A DNA stretch of 64,000 nucleotides from JAVVUJ01 sp964582545. Its GTDB lineage: Bacteria > Bacillota > Clostridia > Peptostreptococcales > Anaerovoracaceae. The notes below the pieces were generated by a model. That model did not search any database. It saw nothing but the letters and a program-made list of their open reading frames with translations, and had not been told where the DNA came from. How positions within the stretch are numbered: the stretch's first letter is position 1; each line of letters begins with the position of its first letter. Shown one piece after another: positions 1 through 8,074 of the stretch. The position numbers were made by a program, and so were the translations under genes. The DNA lies in assembly GCA_964582545.1 (NCBI GenBank), contig CAZOSB010000001.1:124001-188000 (forward strand), written 5' to 3'.

Positions 1-885
1 ATTTCTGTGCATACCTCTCTTGCTTGTTCTTGTATAGACGGTTTTGGTACAGAAGAGCAAAAACAAAAGTTCCTCAGACCTTTGGTTGACGGTTCTAAGG
101 TTGGATGTTTTGGATTGACTGAGCCAAATGCCGGAACCGATGCAGCCGGTCAACAGACAAAAGCTGTAAAGGATGGAGATCATTACATCATCAACGGTAC
201 CAAGATTTTCACTACCAACTCCGGTTTTGCTGATACTTTCGTAGTATTTGCCATGACTGATAAATCTCAGGGAACAAAAGGTATTTCCGCATTTGTTGTG
301 GAAAGAGATATGCCCGGTGTAACCGTTGGACCAAACATTCACAGAATGGGTATCAGAGCAGCTTCCAACTGCGAAGTAAGTTATGAAAACGTAAAGGTTC
401 CTGCTGCTAACCTATTAGGAAAAGAAGGAATGGGCTTCAAAATCGCCATGAAAGCGTTGGATGGCGGCAGAATCGGAATCGCTGCGCAGGCTGTTGGAAT
501 TGCACAGGGTGCCTTAAACGAAGCTATCAAGTACGTAAAGGAAAGAAAGCAGTTTGGAAAGAGAATTTCCTCCTTCCAGAATACACAATTTAAAATTGCT
601 GAATTACAAACATATATAGACTCTGCTAGATTGATGACTTGGAGAGCTGCTGTTACAAAGGACGAGGGTGGTAACTACGGTCCTCAGGCTGCTATGGCTA
701 AGTTGTTTGCATCCCAGATGGCCAATGACGTATGTAGAGATTGCGTACAGCTCATGGGTGGTTACGGTTATTGCAGAGAATATCCAGTTGAAAGAGCGTT
801 GAGAGATGCCAAGATTACCGAAATTTATGAAGGTACATCAGAAGCTATGAAGATGGTAATTGCCGGCTCTATGAAAATATTTTAA
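1..885 (+). CDS. bcd: Butyryl-CoA dehydrogenase (acyl-CoA dehydrogenase), 5'-truncated by window edge
   Basis: The open frame runs in from base 1 and shows 294 residues. The family is about 380 residues long, so roughly the first 85 are outside the window. The flavoenzyme reduces crotonyl-CoA to butyryl-CoA and takes electrons from the ETF encoded immediately downstream. Visible family motifs are LTEPNAGTDAA (FAD and substrate region), the C-terminal helical domain with RKQFGK and QLMGGYGYCREYPVERALRDA, and IYEGTSE, which carries the catalytic glutamate. It is followed after 19 bases by etfB, the usual Clostridia bcd-etfBA order, where the complex bifurcates NADH electrons to crotonyl-CoA and ferredoxin. 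Substrate chain length cannot be fixed from the sequence. The butyryl call rests on etf and on the crotonase at 56110. Confidence 0.93.
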   Translation: MSVHTSLACSCIDGFGTEEQKQKFLRPLVDGSKVGCFGLTEPNAGTDAAGQQTKAVKDGDHYIINGTKIFTTNSGFADTFVVFAMTDKSQGTKGISAFVVERDMPGVTVGPNIHRMGIRAASNCEVSYENVKVPAANLLGKEGMGFKIAMKALDGGRIGIAAQAVGIAQGALNEAIKYVKERKQFGKRISSFQNTQFKIAELQTYIDSARLMTWRAAVTKDEGGNYGPQAAMAKLFASQMANDVCRDCVQLMGGYGYCREYPVERALRDAKITEIYEGTSEAMKMVIAGSMKIF

Positions 886-904
886 GCGAAGGAGAGAATG
901 AATT

Positions 905-1693
905 ATGAAAATCGTAGTATGTATAAAACAAGTTCCGGATACGAATGAAGTAAAGTTAGATCCGGTTACCAATACACTGATCAGAGATGGCGTGCCTAGC
1001 ATTATCAACCACGACGATAAATCCGGTATTGAAGCAGCACTGCAATTAAAAGAAAAGGTAGGAGGAACTGTCACTGTAGTATGTATGGGACCTCCACAGG
1101 CAGATGTGGCATTGAGAGAAGCCCTTGCCATGGGATGCGATGAAGCTTTCCTGATTTCTGCAAGAGAGTTCGGTGGATCAGATACATTTGCAACTGCCAC
1201 CATCATCGCCACAGCTCTTAAGAAGATTGGTTATGACCTTGTTATTACAGGACGTCAGGCTATCGACGGAGACACTGCTCAGGTAGGTCCACAGATTGCT
1301 GAAATGCTGAAGATTCCACAGGTTTCTTATGCAGAAGAAGTAACTGTAGAAGGTGATGTTGTGGTGGTAAAGAGACAATTTGAAGACAGATACCACATCA
1401 TCGAAGTAAAAACTCCTTGCCTCTTAACTGCTCTGGCAGAATTGGCAGAACCAAGATACATGCACGCAGGTGGAATCGTAGATGCTTATGAAAAAGAAAT
1501 CAAGGTATTTGGATTTGATGATTTAAAAGATGATTTGAATCCTGCTCACATTGGATTAAAAGGATCCCCAACGAATGTATTTAAGTCTTTCACAAAACAA
1601 GCCAAAGGTGCAGGCACAATTCATAAGGATTTAAGTCCTGATGAAGCTGTAGAAGCCATCATTGCCAAGCTTGAAGAAAGACATATCATTTAA
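905..1693 (+). CDS. etfB: Electron transfer flavoprotein beta subunit
   Basis: EtfB of 262 residues with the usual N-terminus MKIVVCIKQVPDT. The GRQAIDGDTAQVGPQIAEML segment (near residues 116-135) is the nucleotide-binding signature of the family, and the C-terminal arm has the LKGSPTNV motif. It pairs with EtfA encoded 25 bases downstream and with the acyl-CoA dehydrogenase just upstream. In Clostridia this trio forms the soluble bifurcating Bcd-Etf complex. A ribosome site (GAAGGAGAG) lies just before the ATG. A second, divergent EtfB domain occurs in the fusion protein at 52459, so the cell has two ETF systems with probably different dehydrogenase partners. Confidence 0.95.
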   Translation: MKIVVCIKQVPDTNEVKLDPVTNTLIRDGVPSIINHDDKSGIEAALQLKEKVGGTVTVVCMGPPQADVALREALAMGCDEAFLISAREFGGSDTFATATIIATALKKIGYDLVITGRQAIDGDTAQVGPQIAEMLKIPQVSYAEEVTVEGDVVVVKRQFEDRYHIIEVKTPCLLTALAELAEPRYMHAGGIVDAYEKEIKVFGFDDLKDDLNPAHIGLKGSPTNVFKSFTKQAKGAGTIHKDLSPDEAVEAIIAKLEERHII

Positions 1694-1718
1694 TTTCAGA
1701 GAAGGAGGAAAATCAAAA

Positions 1719-2744
1719 ATGAGTAAAGATATTTATGTAGTAGCAGAGCAAAGAGATGGCAATATTGCAAAAGTTTCTCTGGAATTAATCGGAGAAGCCA
1801 CCAAACTTGCTGCTGACTTAGACCAAAAGGTATATGCAATCCTTTTGGGTGATAACATTCAAGATAAAGCCCAGAGTCTGATGGAGTACGGTGCTGACGG
1901 TGTAGTATTCGTAGAAGATCCTATCCTCAAGGAGTACGTAACAGAACCTTACACGAAGGCATTAACCACTGTAATGAAGGAATGTGATCCTGAAATCGTT
2001 CTCTTTGGTGCTACTTCCATAGGAAGAGATTTAGCTCCAAGACTTGCACAGAGAATTCACACGGGACTTACAGCGGATTGCACAAAGTTGGATATCGATG
2101 TATTCAAAGCTAATGATGAAGATCCAGGACAAAAATTATTGTTTATGACTCGTCCGGCTTTTGGTGGAAACATCATGGCTACCATTCTTTGTAAGAATCA
2201 CAGACCTCAGATGGCTACCGTAAGACCGGGAGTTATGAAGAGACTGGATAAGGTTGCAGGTAAAACCGGTGAAGTGAAAGAAATTAAAGTTCAGTTTGAA
2301 GCTTCGGATATGAACGTTAAGATTAGAGAAGTTGTGAAAGAAACTCATAAAAAGGTAGATATTACAGAATCAAAATATCTTGTTTCCGGTGGTCGTGGTA
2401 TCGGTTCTCCAGAATTCTTTGGAAACCTTCGTGAGTTAGCAGATGTATTGGGTGGAGAAATTTCTTCTTCCAGAGCAAACGTAGATGCAGGATGGATCGA
2501 GAGAGACAGACAAGTTGGACAGACAGGAAAAACTGTAAGACCTGACTTATACATGGCTTGTGGTATTTCCGGAGCAATTCAGCACGTAGCAGGTATGGAA
2601 GGGGCAGAATTTATCGTTGCCATCAACAAAAATGACACTGCTGCTATCTTTGATGTAGCTGACTTAGGAATTGTAGGAGATGTAAAAGTCATCATTCCAA
2701 AGCTTACAGATGCACTGAAGAAATACAAGGAAGCAAATGCATAA
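1719..2744 (+). CDS. etfA: Electron transfer flavoprotein alpha subunit
   Basis: EtfA of 341 residues. The frame is open further upstream into etfB, but the ATG at 1719 is chosen because GAAGGAGG sits at 1701-1708 and the protein then begins MSKDIYVVAEQRDGN, the normal family start. The C-terminal FAD-binding domain is intact: SRANVDAGW, QVGQTGKTVRPDLYMACGIS, GAIQHVAGM and AINKNDTAAIFDVADLG. It forms the heterodimer with EtfB and carries the alpha-FAD that passes electrons to Bcd. It is the last gene of the operon; a hairpin with a short T-run follows at 2781. Confidence 0.95.
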   Translation: MSKDIYVVAEQRDGNIAKVSLELIGEATKLAADLDQKVYAILLGDNIQDKAQSLMEYGADGVVFVEDPILKEYVTEPYTKALTTVMKECDPEIVLFGATSIGRDLAPRLAQRIHTGLTADCTKLDIDVFKANDEDPGQKLLFMTRPAFGGNIMATILCKNHRPQMATVRPGVMKRLDKVAGKTGEVKEIKVQFEASDMNVKIREVVKETHKKVDITESKYLVSGGRGIGSPEFFGNLRELADVLGGEISSSRANVDAGWIERDRQVGQTGKTVRPDLYMACGISGAIQHVAGMEGAEFIVAINKNDTAAIFDVADLGIVGDVKVIIPKLTDALKKYKEANA

Positions 2745-2780
2745 AATTAAATATTTCATTTAATAATAATGAGCAAAAAT

Positions 2781-2818
2781 ATAACGGCATGGCTAAATGA
2801 GGCTTGCCGTTATTTTCG
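2781..2818 (+). terminator. Terminator after etfA
   Basis: ATAACGGCA (2781-2789) pairs with TGCCGTTAT (2805-2813) around a 15-base loop, and the second arm runs into a T-rich tail. It lies 37 bases past the etfA stop and fits a factor-independent terminator of the bcd-etf operon. Confidence 0.75.
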
Positions 2819-2915
2819 TTATAATTTTTCGAGTTATAGTAAAAACTTTCTAAGTGGAAGTATGGGAAAAAAGGAAATAAGTAGTATTTATTACTATGGT
2901 TATAGATTAAATAAA

Positions 2916-2944
2916 TTGACAAATCATTTTGAAGTTCTTATAAT
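2916..2944 (+). promoter_or_regulatory. Consensus sigma-A promoter (TTGACA-17-TATAAT)
   Basis: TTGACA at 2916-2921 and TATAAT at 2939-2944 are separated by exactly 17 bases, a perfect consensus match. Transcription would start near 2951 and run rightward for about 400 bases before the first gene (3348). The TetR-type palindrome lies just downstream of the expected start point, a repressor position. Confidence 0.75.
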
Positions 2945-2960
2945 TATAGATAGATTAAGA

Positions 2961-2982
2961 ATGCTGACCAATCGGTCAGTAT
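2961..2982. promoter_or_regulatory. TetR-type operator palindrome
   Basis: CTGACC (2964-2969), four bases AATC, then GGTCAG (2974-2979) form a perfect inverted repeat, and the outer AT/AT pair extends symmetry to 2961-2982. Many TetR-family repressors bind TGACC-N-GGTCA palindromes of this kind. It sits at about +10 to +32 of the promoter at 2916-2944, where a bound repressor would block transcription. No TetR gene is in the window. Confidence 0.6.
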
Positions 2983-3080
2983 GAAAATATAACAAAATAT
3001 AATTTAATAGAATCTATAAATTAAAAAGTTAATGTCAATTGTTTGAAGTTTTAAGAAAACTAGATATTTATTAGATTATT

Positions 3081-3120
3081 TATGGTATAATAACCTCACG
3101 GCGTAAGCCGAAGCGAAGCT
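3081..3120 (+). repeat. 40-bp direct repeat, copy 1
   Basis: This 40-base segment recurs exactly at 3205-3244. It contains an extended -10 like element (TGGTATAAT, 3083-3091). Its right half is the left arm of a long hairpin that is complete only in this copy: CTCA, GGCGT and CCGAAG pair with CTTCGG, ACGCC and TGAG, ending at 3133. Confidence 0.9.
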
Positions 3121-3146
3121 TCGGACGCCTGAGAGAACATTGAATC

Positions 3147-3207
3147 ATATCCAAAGCTGTGCTTCGCACAGCGGGCTACCGCCCTTCGCAGGCTCGCCTG
3201 CGGATAT
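3147..3207. repeat. GC-rich three-hairpin palindromic element
   Basis: ATATCC (3147-3152) pairs with GGATAT (3202-3207) and encloses three hairpins: GCTGTGC-TTC-GCACAGC (3156-3172), GGGC-TACC-GCCC (3173-3184) and CGCAGGC-TC-GCCTGCG (3187-3202). The element is strikingly GC-rich for its surroundings and lies between the two 40-bp repeats. It could be a structured leader RNA or a small palindromic mobile unit. Confidence 0.65.
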
Positions 3208-3244
3208 GGTATAATAACCTCACGGCGTAAGCCGAAGCGAAGCT
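3205..3244 (+). repeat. 40-bp direct repeat, copy 2
   Basis: Exact second copy of 3081-3120, offset by 124 bases. It repeats the TGGTATAAT element but lacks the right arm of the hairpin, so the palindrome is broken here. It may supply a second start site about 130 bases upstream of the chemoreceptor. Confidence 0.9.
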
Positions 3245-3347
3245 AGTTCTTTTAAATGAATCGTTTTTATTAATATCATTTAGTCATCATAATGCAGCTA
3301 TCGTAGAAATATTTTAAGTTTAATATTGTAAAAAAGGGAGCAAAATT

Positions 3348-5435
3348 ATGGAAAAAAAAGCGAAGAATTTTAATAGGTTAACTTTCAACCCTGCTAAAAA
3401 AAAGAGCTTGGCTACAAGGGTTACAGTAATGGTAGTGATTGGGCTTTTGGTGTCTTTTAGCGTTTTGACGTTAATCATTGCCAATGCAACCAGCAAAAAT
3501 ATGATCTCCAAGCAACAGGATGAAATTGCTCTGATTGCACAAACCAATGCAGGGATTGCTAAGGAGTTTATGGAGACCATGGTGAATAAAGAGTTGATAC
3601 TTGTAAATGCAGTAAAGAATCTGGATAAAATTCCGGAGGAGTATAGGTTATCCAATCTATCCGCCATTATTGCTGACGCAAAGTCTGAGGCACAGGGCAT
3701 ATTGAGCCTCTATTATGTTGTAGGAGAAAATGCGGCATACCCAACAGGGTTTACATTATATTCAACTGCAGCAGGCACAGCTTCATCAGCAGATCAAACC
3801 ACCATTTTAAGCAAAGAAGCTTATGACAATATTTCAAAGGGTAAAGCCATGGCTATTTTGGATCCATATAAGAAAAATATAGATGGCACTGAATATACGG
3901 TAATCTCAGTTTTGGAACCAATCTTGGATCCTTTAGGGAACTTACAGGGTGTTATCGGAAGCGATATCGACATAAATTTGTTGGTACAGGCAAAGTATAA
4001 TACCGGAAATTATAAAACATTCTCAGAAACCATCGTGTGTGGACATCAAACCATGATTATGAACACTGCCAACCCGGATACTATCGGCAAGAAGTTTGTG
4101 GAAACTTCCAGAAGTAACGACCCAAACAAGATTTTGGAAGTGGCTCAAAACCCTGTGCCTACGAATTTTTTAGATACATTTAATGATGGAACTAAGAGTT
4201 ATAGGGCAATTGTTCCCTTTTACGTAGGGACTTCAAAGACCGTTTGGTTAAGCATGACCACCGTTTCAGAGCGTGAAGTCAAAGCACCGGTGGTGAAGCA
4301 GGTAACTACACAAATTATCGTATGCTTTATTGCACTTTTGGTATTGGCATTCCTTTGCTTTTTCATCATAAGAAAATCTCTTAAACCGCTGAAGGAAATT
4401 GAGTATGCATCTCAGCAAATGGCTAAGGGAAATTTGAAGACACAGATTAACCATATAGGAAATGATGAAATTGGGAGCCTAGCAGACAGCATCAGAACTT
4501 CTATGTCATTTATTTCAAACTATATAACGGACATTGATCGGGCTATGGGAGAAATGGCAAAGGGAAATTTTGATTTAGCTCCAAGTCAACCTTTTTTAGG
4601 GGACTTTAAACATATTGAGGAATCAATCACCAAGTTTATTTTGGAGATGTCTCATTCGCTCTCCCAGATCAATACTGCTGCTGAGCAGGTATCTGGTGGT
4701 TCAGATCAGGTGTCCGATGGTGCGCAGCAATTGGCACAAGGTGCTACAGAGCAGGCCAGCTCCGTGCAGCAACTATCTGCATCCATCTCTGAAATCTCTG
4801 AGCAGGTAAGGGAAAATGCGCTGAGCTCCGAGCGAGCCAATGAAATGGCACAGCAGGCTTCTACCGCTATATCCAACAGCAATCTTCATATGCAAAAACT
4901 AATGGAAGCTATGAATGACATTCACGCTAAATCCAGTGAGATAAGTAAAATTATCAAAACCATTGAAGATATTGCATTCCAGACGAATATTTTAGCCTTA
5001 AATGCCGCTGTAGAGGCTGCTAGAGCAGGCGCAGCGGGAAAGGGTTTTGCAGTGGTGGCGGATGAAGTTCGAAATCTAGCAGGTAAATCAGCTGAAGCAG
5101 CGCAAAATACCACAAAACTGATTGAAGATTCCGTAACTTCCGTCAACGAAGGAGTAAAGCTTGCGGAGATTACAGCCCTTGATTTGCAAAGCGTTGTGAA
5201 GGATTCGGATGCTACGTCACAGATTATATCTGAGATTACAGGTGCGACCAGAGAACAATCAAAAGCACTGGAGCAGATTACCATGGGAATTGATCAAATT
5301 TCCGCTGTGGTGCAGACTAATTCAGCAACCAGTGAACAAAGTGCTGCAGCCAGCGAAGAATTGTCGGGTCAGGCTACTATATTAAAACAAATAGTATCAA
5401 AGTTTAAAATAAAAAAGGTGGCTTCGCCACGTTAG
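3348..5435 (+). CDS. Methyl-accepting chemotaxis protein
   Basis: A 695-residue transmembrane chemoreceptor. Membrane segments lie near residues 24-46 and 318-341, framing an extracellular sensor of about 270 residues whose length and layout suggest a Cache-type ligand domain (inferred). A HAMP region follows (about 342-395), then the long coiled-coil signalling domain. The receptor tip, EDIAFQTNILALNAAVEAA followed by RNLAGKSAEAAQ, lies near residues 537-580 and contacts CheA/CheW. The start ATG has AAGGGAG at 3334-3340. The last codons are part of a hairpin-rich terminator. Its ligand cannot be told from the sequence. No other chemotaxis genes are adjacent, but a second receptor with a nearly identical tip lies at 61948. 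Confidence 0.93.
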   Translation: MEKKAKNFNRLTFNPAKKKSLATRVTVMVVIGLLVSFSVLTLIIANATSKNMISKQQDEIALIAQTNAGIAKEFMETMVNKELILVNAVKNLDKIPEEYRLSNLSAIIADAKSEAQGILSLYYVVGENAAYPTGFTLYSTAAGTASSADQTTILSKEAYDNISKGKAMAILDPYKKNIDGTEYTVISVLEPILDPLGNLQGVIGSDIDINLLVQAKYNTGNYKTFSETIVCGHQTMIMNTANPDTIGKKFVETSRSNDPNKILEVAQNPVPTNFLDTFNDGTKSYRAIVPFYVGTSKTVWLSMTTVSEREVKAPVVKQVTTQIIVCFIALLVLAFLCFFIIRKSLKPLKEIEYASQQMAKGNLKTQINHIGNDEIGSLADSIRTSMSFISNYITDIDRAMGEMAKGNFDLAPSQPFLGDFKHIEESITKFILEMSHSLSQINTAAEQVSGGSDQVSDGAQQLAQGATEQASSVQQLSASISEISEQVRENALSSERANEMAQQASTAISNSNLHMQKLMEAMNDIHAKSSEISKIIKTIEDIAFQTNILALNAAVEAARAGAAGKGFAVVADEVRNLAGKSAEAAQNTTKLIEDSVTSVNEGVKLAEITALDLQSVVKDSDATSQIISEITGATREQSKALEQITMGIDQISAVVQTNSATSEQSAAASEELSGQATILKQIVSKFKIKKVASPR

Positions 5436-5475
5436 TGCGGGTGTTGCCCGCAAATTTAAGGGGTAACCTTTTTTG
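5411..5475 (+). terminator. Branched terminator overlapping the end of the chemoreceptor gene
   Basis: AAAAAAGGT (5411-5419), still inside the coding frame, pairs with ACCTTTTTT (5466-5474). Enclosed are the hairpins GGC-TTC-GCC (within GTGGCTTCGCCAC, 5418-5430) and GCGGG-TGTTG-CCCGC (5437-5451). The stop codon (5433-5435) lies within the structure, so the last residues of the receptor are read from terminator sequence. Confidence 0.7.
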
Positions 5476-5563
5476 ATATTCCAGAAATATCGTAAGCGAT
5501 ATTTCCTACATAATAAAAAAATTCTAATATGCCTTAAGTTATTTTTATTGTTGGGAGAGCCTA

Positions 5564-6652
5564 ATGTTTAATATTCATGATTTCGTAGAGATTGATCAGA
5601 CACATTTCTTTGATGGAATGTATATGGACAATGACATATATTATGAGCAGAGTGGAAATTATGTACTCTTGTGTTCCAAAACAATTATTAACAGTATTTT
5701 GCTTTTTAAGATAAAAAAGCATGCGGAACGAAATATTAGACTTTTTGTTCCAAGATCTTCTTATCAAAAAATCGTTGAACAAGCAAAACAATATAAGAAA
5801 GAACAGGAAAGCGCAAAGTTTAAAGCGAATTATACAGAACTTACCTCAGACTCCAGCTTGATATTTGAAGCCTCAAAGCGGGATGGGCATTTGTCCAAGG
5901 ATGTATCTGATCGGGTTACAGATGAGGTTTCTGAAAAGATTGAGGAAATCGATGCATCTACGGTATTGCAATGTATTAATCAAATTCGTGATGTAGATAA
6001 ATACTTATACACTCATAGCCTAAATGTTGCCTTTTTAAACGGTTTAATGGGAAAGTGGTTAAACTTACCAAAGAATGAAGTGGATGATCTCATTAATATA
6101 GGGCTGCTTCATGATGTGGGAAAAATTAACACACCTCCTGAGATTCTCAACAAACCTGCCCAATTGACAGACGAAGAGTTTAAGGTGATTCAAGAGCATC
6201 CGATTCACTCCTTTAATATTGTCATGGCGTCAGGAGAGAGTAATCCCAAGATTTTGTTGGCGATTAGAGGGCATCATGAAAAGATGAACGGGACGGGATA
6301 TCCTGATGGTTTCTCAGATAAGGATATATCCTTATATGCTAGGATTACATCTATTTCTGATATTTACGATGCTATGGTTGCAAAGAGAGTCTATAAGAAA
6401 GCAGTTTCTCCCTTTGAAGTATTAGCGGAGTTTAACAGGCAGCGCTTTTCAAACTTGGACATCACCCTGGTAAACTTATTTTTGGATAGAATTCCTGCAG
6501 AGCTTATGGGTAAGGAAGTTTTGCTTTCAAATGGTGAAATCGGAAAAGTGGTGTACGTGGAAAGAAGAGACTTTTTACACCCTATGATAGAAGTAAACGG
6601 CAAGATTTTTAAGACGGATGACATCGTGAAATGTGTCTGCATGCACAACTAA
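5564..6652 (+). CDS. HD-GYP domain protein, probable cyclic-di-GMP phosphodiesterase
   Basis: A 362-residue soluble protein. The HD-GYP domain spans about residues 135-310. The metal-binding HD pair is in HDVGK (H183, D184, K187), and the second signature HHEKMNGTGYPDG starts at H237, so the metal ligands and GYP loop are intact. Such proteins hydrolyse cyclic di-GMP. The N-terminal 130 residues match no domain I recognise and probably sense a signal; about 50 residues follow the catalytic domain. GGGAG at 5553-5557 supports the start. It lies downstream of a chemoreceptor, and a GGDEF-type protein begins at 63749, so both making and breaking of the messenger are encoded in this window. Confidence 0.9.
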   Translation: MFNIHDFVEIDQTHFFDGMYMDNDIYYEQSGNYVLLCSKTIINSILLFKIKKHAERNIRLFVPRSSYQKIVEQAKQYKKEQESAKFKANYTELTSDSSLIFEASKRDGHLSKDVSDRVTDEVSEKIEEIDASTVLQCINQIRDVDKYLYTHSLNVAFLNGLMGKWLNLPKNEVDDLINIGLLHDVGKINTPPEILNKPAQLTDEEFKVIQEHPIHSFNIVMASGESNPKILLAIRGHHEKMNGTGYPDGFSDKDISLYARITSISDIYDAMVAKRVYKKAVSPFEVLAEFNRQRFSNLDITLVNLFLDRIPAELMGKEVLLSNGEIGKVVYVERRDFLHPMIEVNGKIFKTDDIVKCVCMHN

Positions 6653-6695
6653 ATATTGCTAGTTTTTTATTTAGAAAGAAAGGGAACAGGGGAGT

Positions 6696-7217
6696 ATGGA
6701 AGTAAATCAGTTGTTTATCATTGTTGGAGGAGCGATTCTATTAATGATTTTGCTTGCATTTTTTGGTATGACGATCTCCATTCATTTTTCAAACAGAACT
6801 ACCATCAATAACCTCCAAGAGCAACTGGACGCTTCTAGATCATTGGTTGACTCTTGGCATAGAAAAGAAATGAGACAAGTTAAATTGCAGCTTTGGGAAA
6901 GAAGGTTAGAAGTTTATTTCGATTGTGAAAAAGCTGTTTTAAACATACTTGAACCAAATGGCAGACCCATGGAACTATTAAAACGCAATGAATTGGATCG
7001 GCGCGTAAAATTTTTATTCGGTAACGATGTAAGGCGATATGTCGCTGAGCTGTTGGACAACTGTGACGAATATTATGTGAAAAAGAGGAAACCCGTAGGA
7101 ACTTTGGAAGTGGATACACAGTATAACAAGTTAACAAAATATTTAAAGAAACAATTGCAAGAAGGTTTAAACGAAGCATTTTATCCATACTTAAATTTCA
7201 GTGACCAAATACGTTAG
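6696..7217 (+). CDS. Membrane-anchored protein of unknown function
   Basis: A 173-residue protein not recognised as a named family. Residues 7-28 form one hydrophobic membrane segment (IIVGGAILLMILLAFFGMTI), followed by a charged, mostly helical cytoplasmic part with a short coiled-coil stretch (NNLQEQLDASRSLVDSW). There is no lipobox and there are no catalytic motifs. It lies 43 bases after the HD-GYP gene on the same strand and is followed by a good terminator at 7235, so the two may be co-transcribed. The topology, with a short N-terminus outside and a soluble body inside, is an inference. Confidence 0.7.
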   Translation: MEVNQLFIIVGGAILLMILLAFFGMTISIHFSNRTTINNLQEQLDASRSLVDSWHRKEMRQVKLQLWERRLEVYFDCEKAVLNILEPNGRPMELLKRNELDRRVKFLFGNDVRRYVAELLDNCDEYYVKKRKPVGTLEVDTQYNKLTKYLKKQLQEGLNEAFYPYLNFSDQIR

Positions 7218-7234
7218 TAATTCATACGCTTCAG

Positions 7235-7269
7235 ATCCTGTTACTTTGTATAAGATGACAGGATTTTTT
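7235..7269 (+). terminator. Terminator
   Basis: ATCCTGTTA (7235-7243) pairs with TGACAGGAT (7256-7264, one G-T pair), followed by six Ts (7264-7269). It ends the transcript of the small membrane protein and probably of the HD-GYP gene. Confidence 0.8.
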
Positions 7270-7456
7270 AAATGATAAATTGTAAAGTTCGACATTCAAA
7301 ATTTTTATGGTTTTGGTCATATTTTTTAATCAGATTTTAATAATAACTAAAGGTTCCTTAAATTATAAGATGTCATAATCATATCATAGGTTAGGGGCAG
7401 AGATAACAACTTCATAAGCCCTAAGGAAAATTACTTAATGAGAAAGGGACAACGAT

Positions 7457-8011
7457 ATGATAACTCTAGAACAGGTAGAAAATTTAAAAAAATATGCAGA
7501 TGTGACATATGAAGAAGCAAGAGCTGCATTGGAGGCATCTGAAGGAGACTTGCTGGAAGCAGTCATTTATCTTGAGAAGCAAGGAAAGATTGAAACTCCC
7601 AATGGTGGAGGCGCATATACCACATCCAATCACTCCTTTGATGGAGCAACGAATTCTCAAGATTATTCGGAGGTGCCACCAAATGATTCACAGAGTGGTA
7701 ATTTTAAGAAGCAGATGAAAGTTTTATGGCAAGGTTTTTGTGACTTATTTAAAAGAGGGAATATCAATCATTTTCAAGTTTATAAAAATGATAAAAATGT
7801 TTTATCCGTGCCTGTCAACATTTTAATATTAGCCTTGATCTTTTTCTTCTGGATTACACTACCTCTTTTGGTAATAGGATTATTCTTAGGATGCTCCTAT
7901 AAGTTTAGGGGACCGGATTTAGGGAAACAGTCCATAAATCAAATGATGGATTCAGCTGCTAGTACAGCAGAAGATATAAAAAAATCTCTCAGAACAGACG
8001 GTAAGGAATAA
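7457..8011 (+). CDS. UBA-like/DUF4342-type small membrane protein
   Basis: A 184-residue protein. Residues 1-45 (LEQVENLKKYADVTYEEARA, then ALEASEGDLLEAV) form a UBA/TS-N-like three-helix module, as at the start of elongation factor Ts and of DUF4342 proteins. A low-complexity linker (about 46-75) follows, then a DUF4342-like part with a membrane segment around residues 116-143. The function of the family is unknown. A ribosome site (GAAAGGGA) precedes the ATG. The two-component regulator begins about 60 bases downstream on the same strand, so co-transcription is possible. Confidence 0.7.
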   Translation: MITLEQVENLKKYADVTYEEARAALEASEGDLLEAVIYLEKQGKIETPNGGGAYTTSNHSFDGATNSQDYSEVPPNDSQSGNFKKQMKVLWQGFCDLFKRGNINHFQVYKNDKNVLSVPVNILILALIFFFWITLPLLVIGLFLGCSYKFRGPDLGKQSINQMMDSAASTAEDIKKSLRTDGKE

Positions 8012-8074
8012 TAGAAAAAAGAAGCGCGTAAAATGTTCCTTTCGTTTAGATGGCCTAGGGGCATAGGAGGAAGC

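Larger units (their letters stand above)
2745..3347. other. 603-bp gene-free region between etfA and chemoreceptor
   Basis: I see no credible gene here; the 71-codon frame at 2769-2984 has no ribosome site and covers the terminator and promoter. In order the region holds the etfA terminator (2781-2818), a consensus promoter (2916-2944), a TetR-type palindrome (2961-2982), and a block of GC-rich palindromes bounded by two copies of a 40-bp direct repeat (3081-3244). About 100 bases of AT-rich leader then precede the chemoreceptor start at 3348. Confidence 0.8.

Noticed and set aside
2769..2984. 71-codon open frame after etfA
   Set aside because: No ribosome site, no family likeness, and it covers the terminator and a consensus promoter with an operator.
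7270..7456. Riboswitch before the UBA-like protein
   Set aside because: No recognisable riboswitch core or terminator hairpin; only AT-rich sequence.
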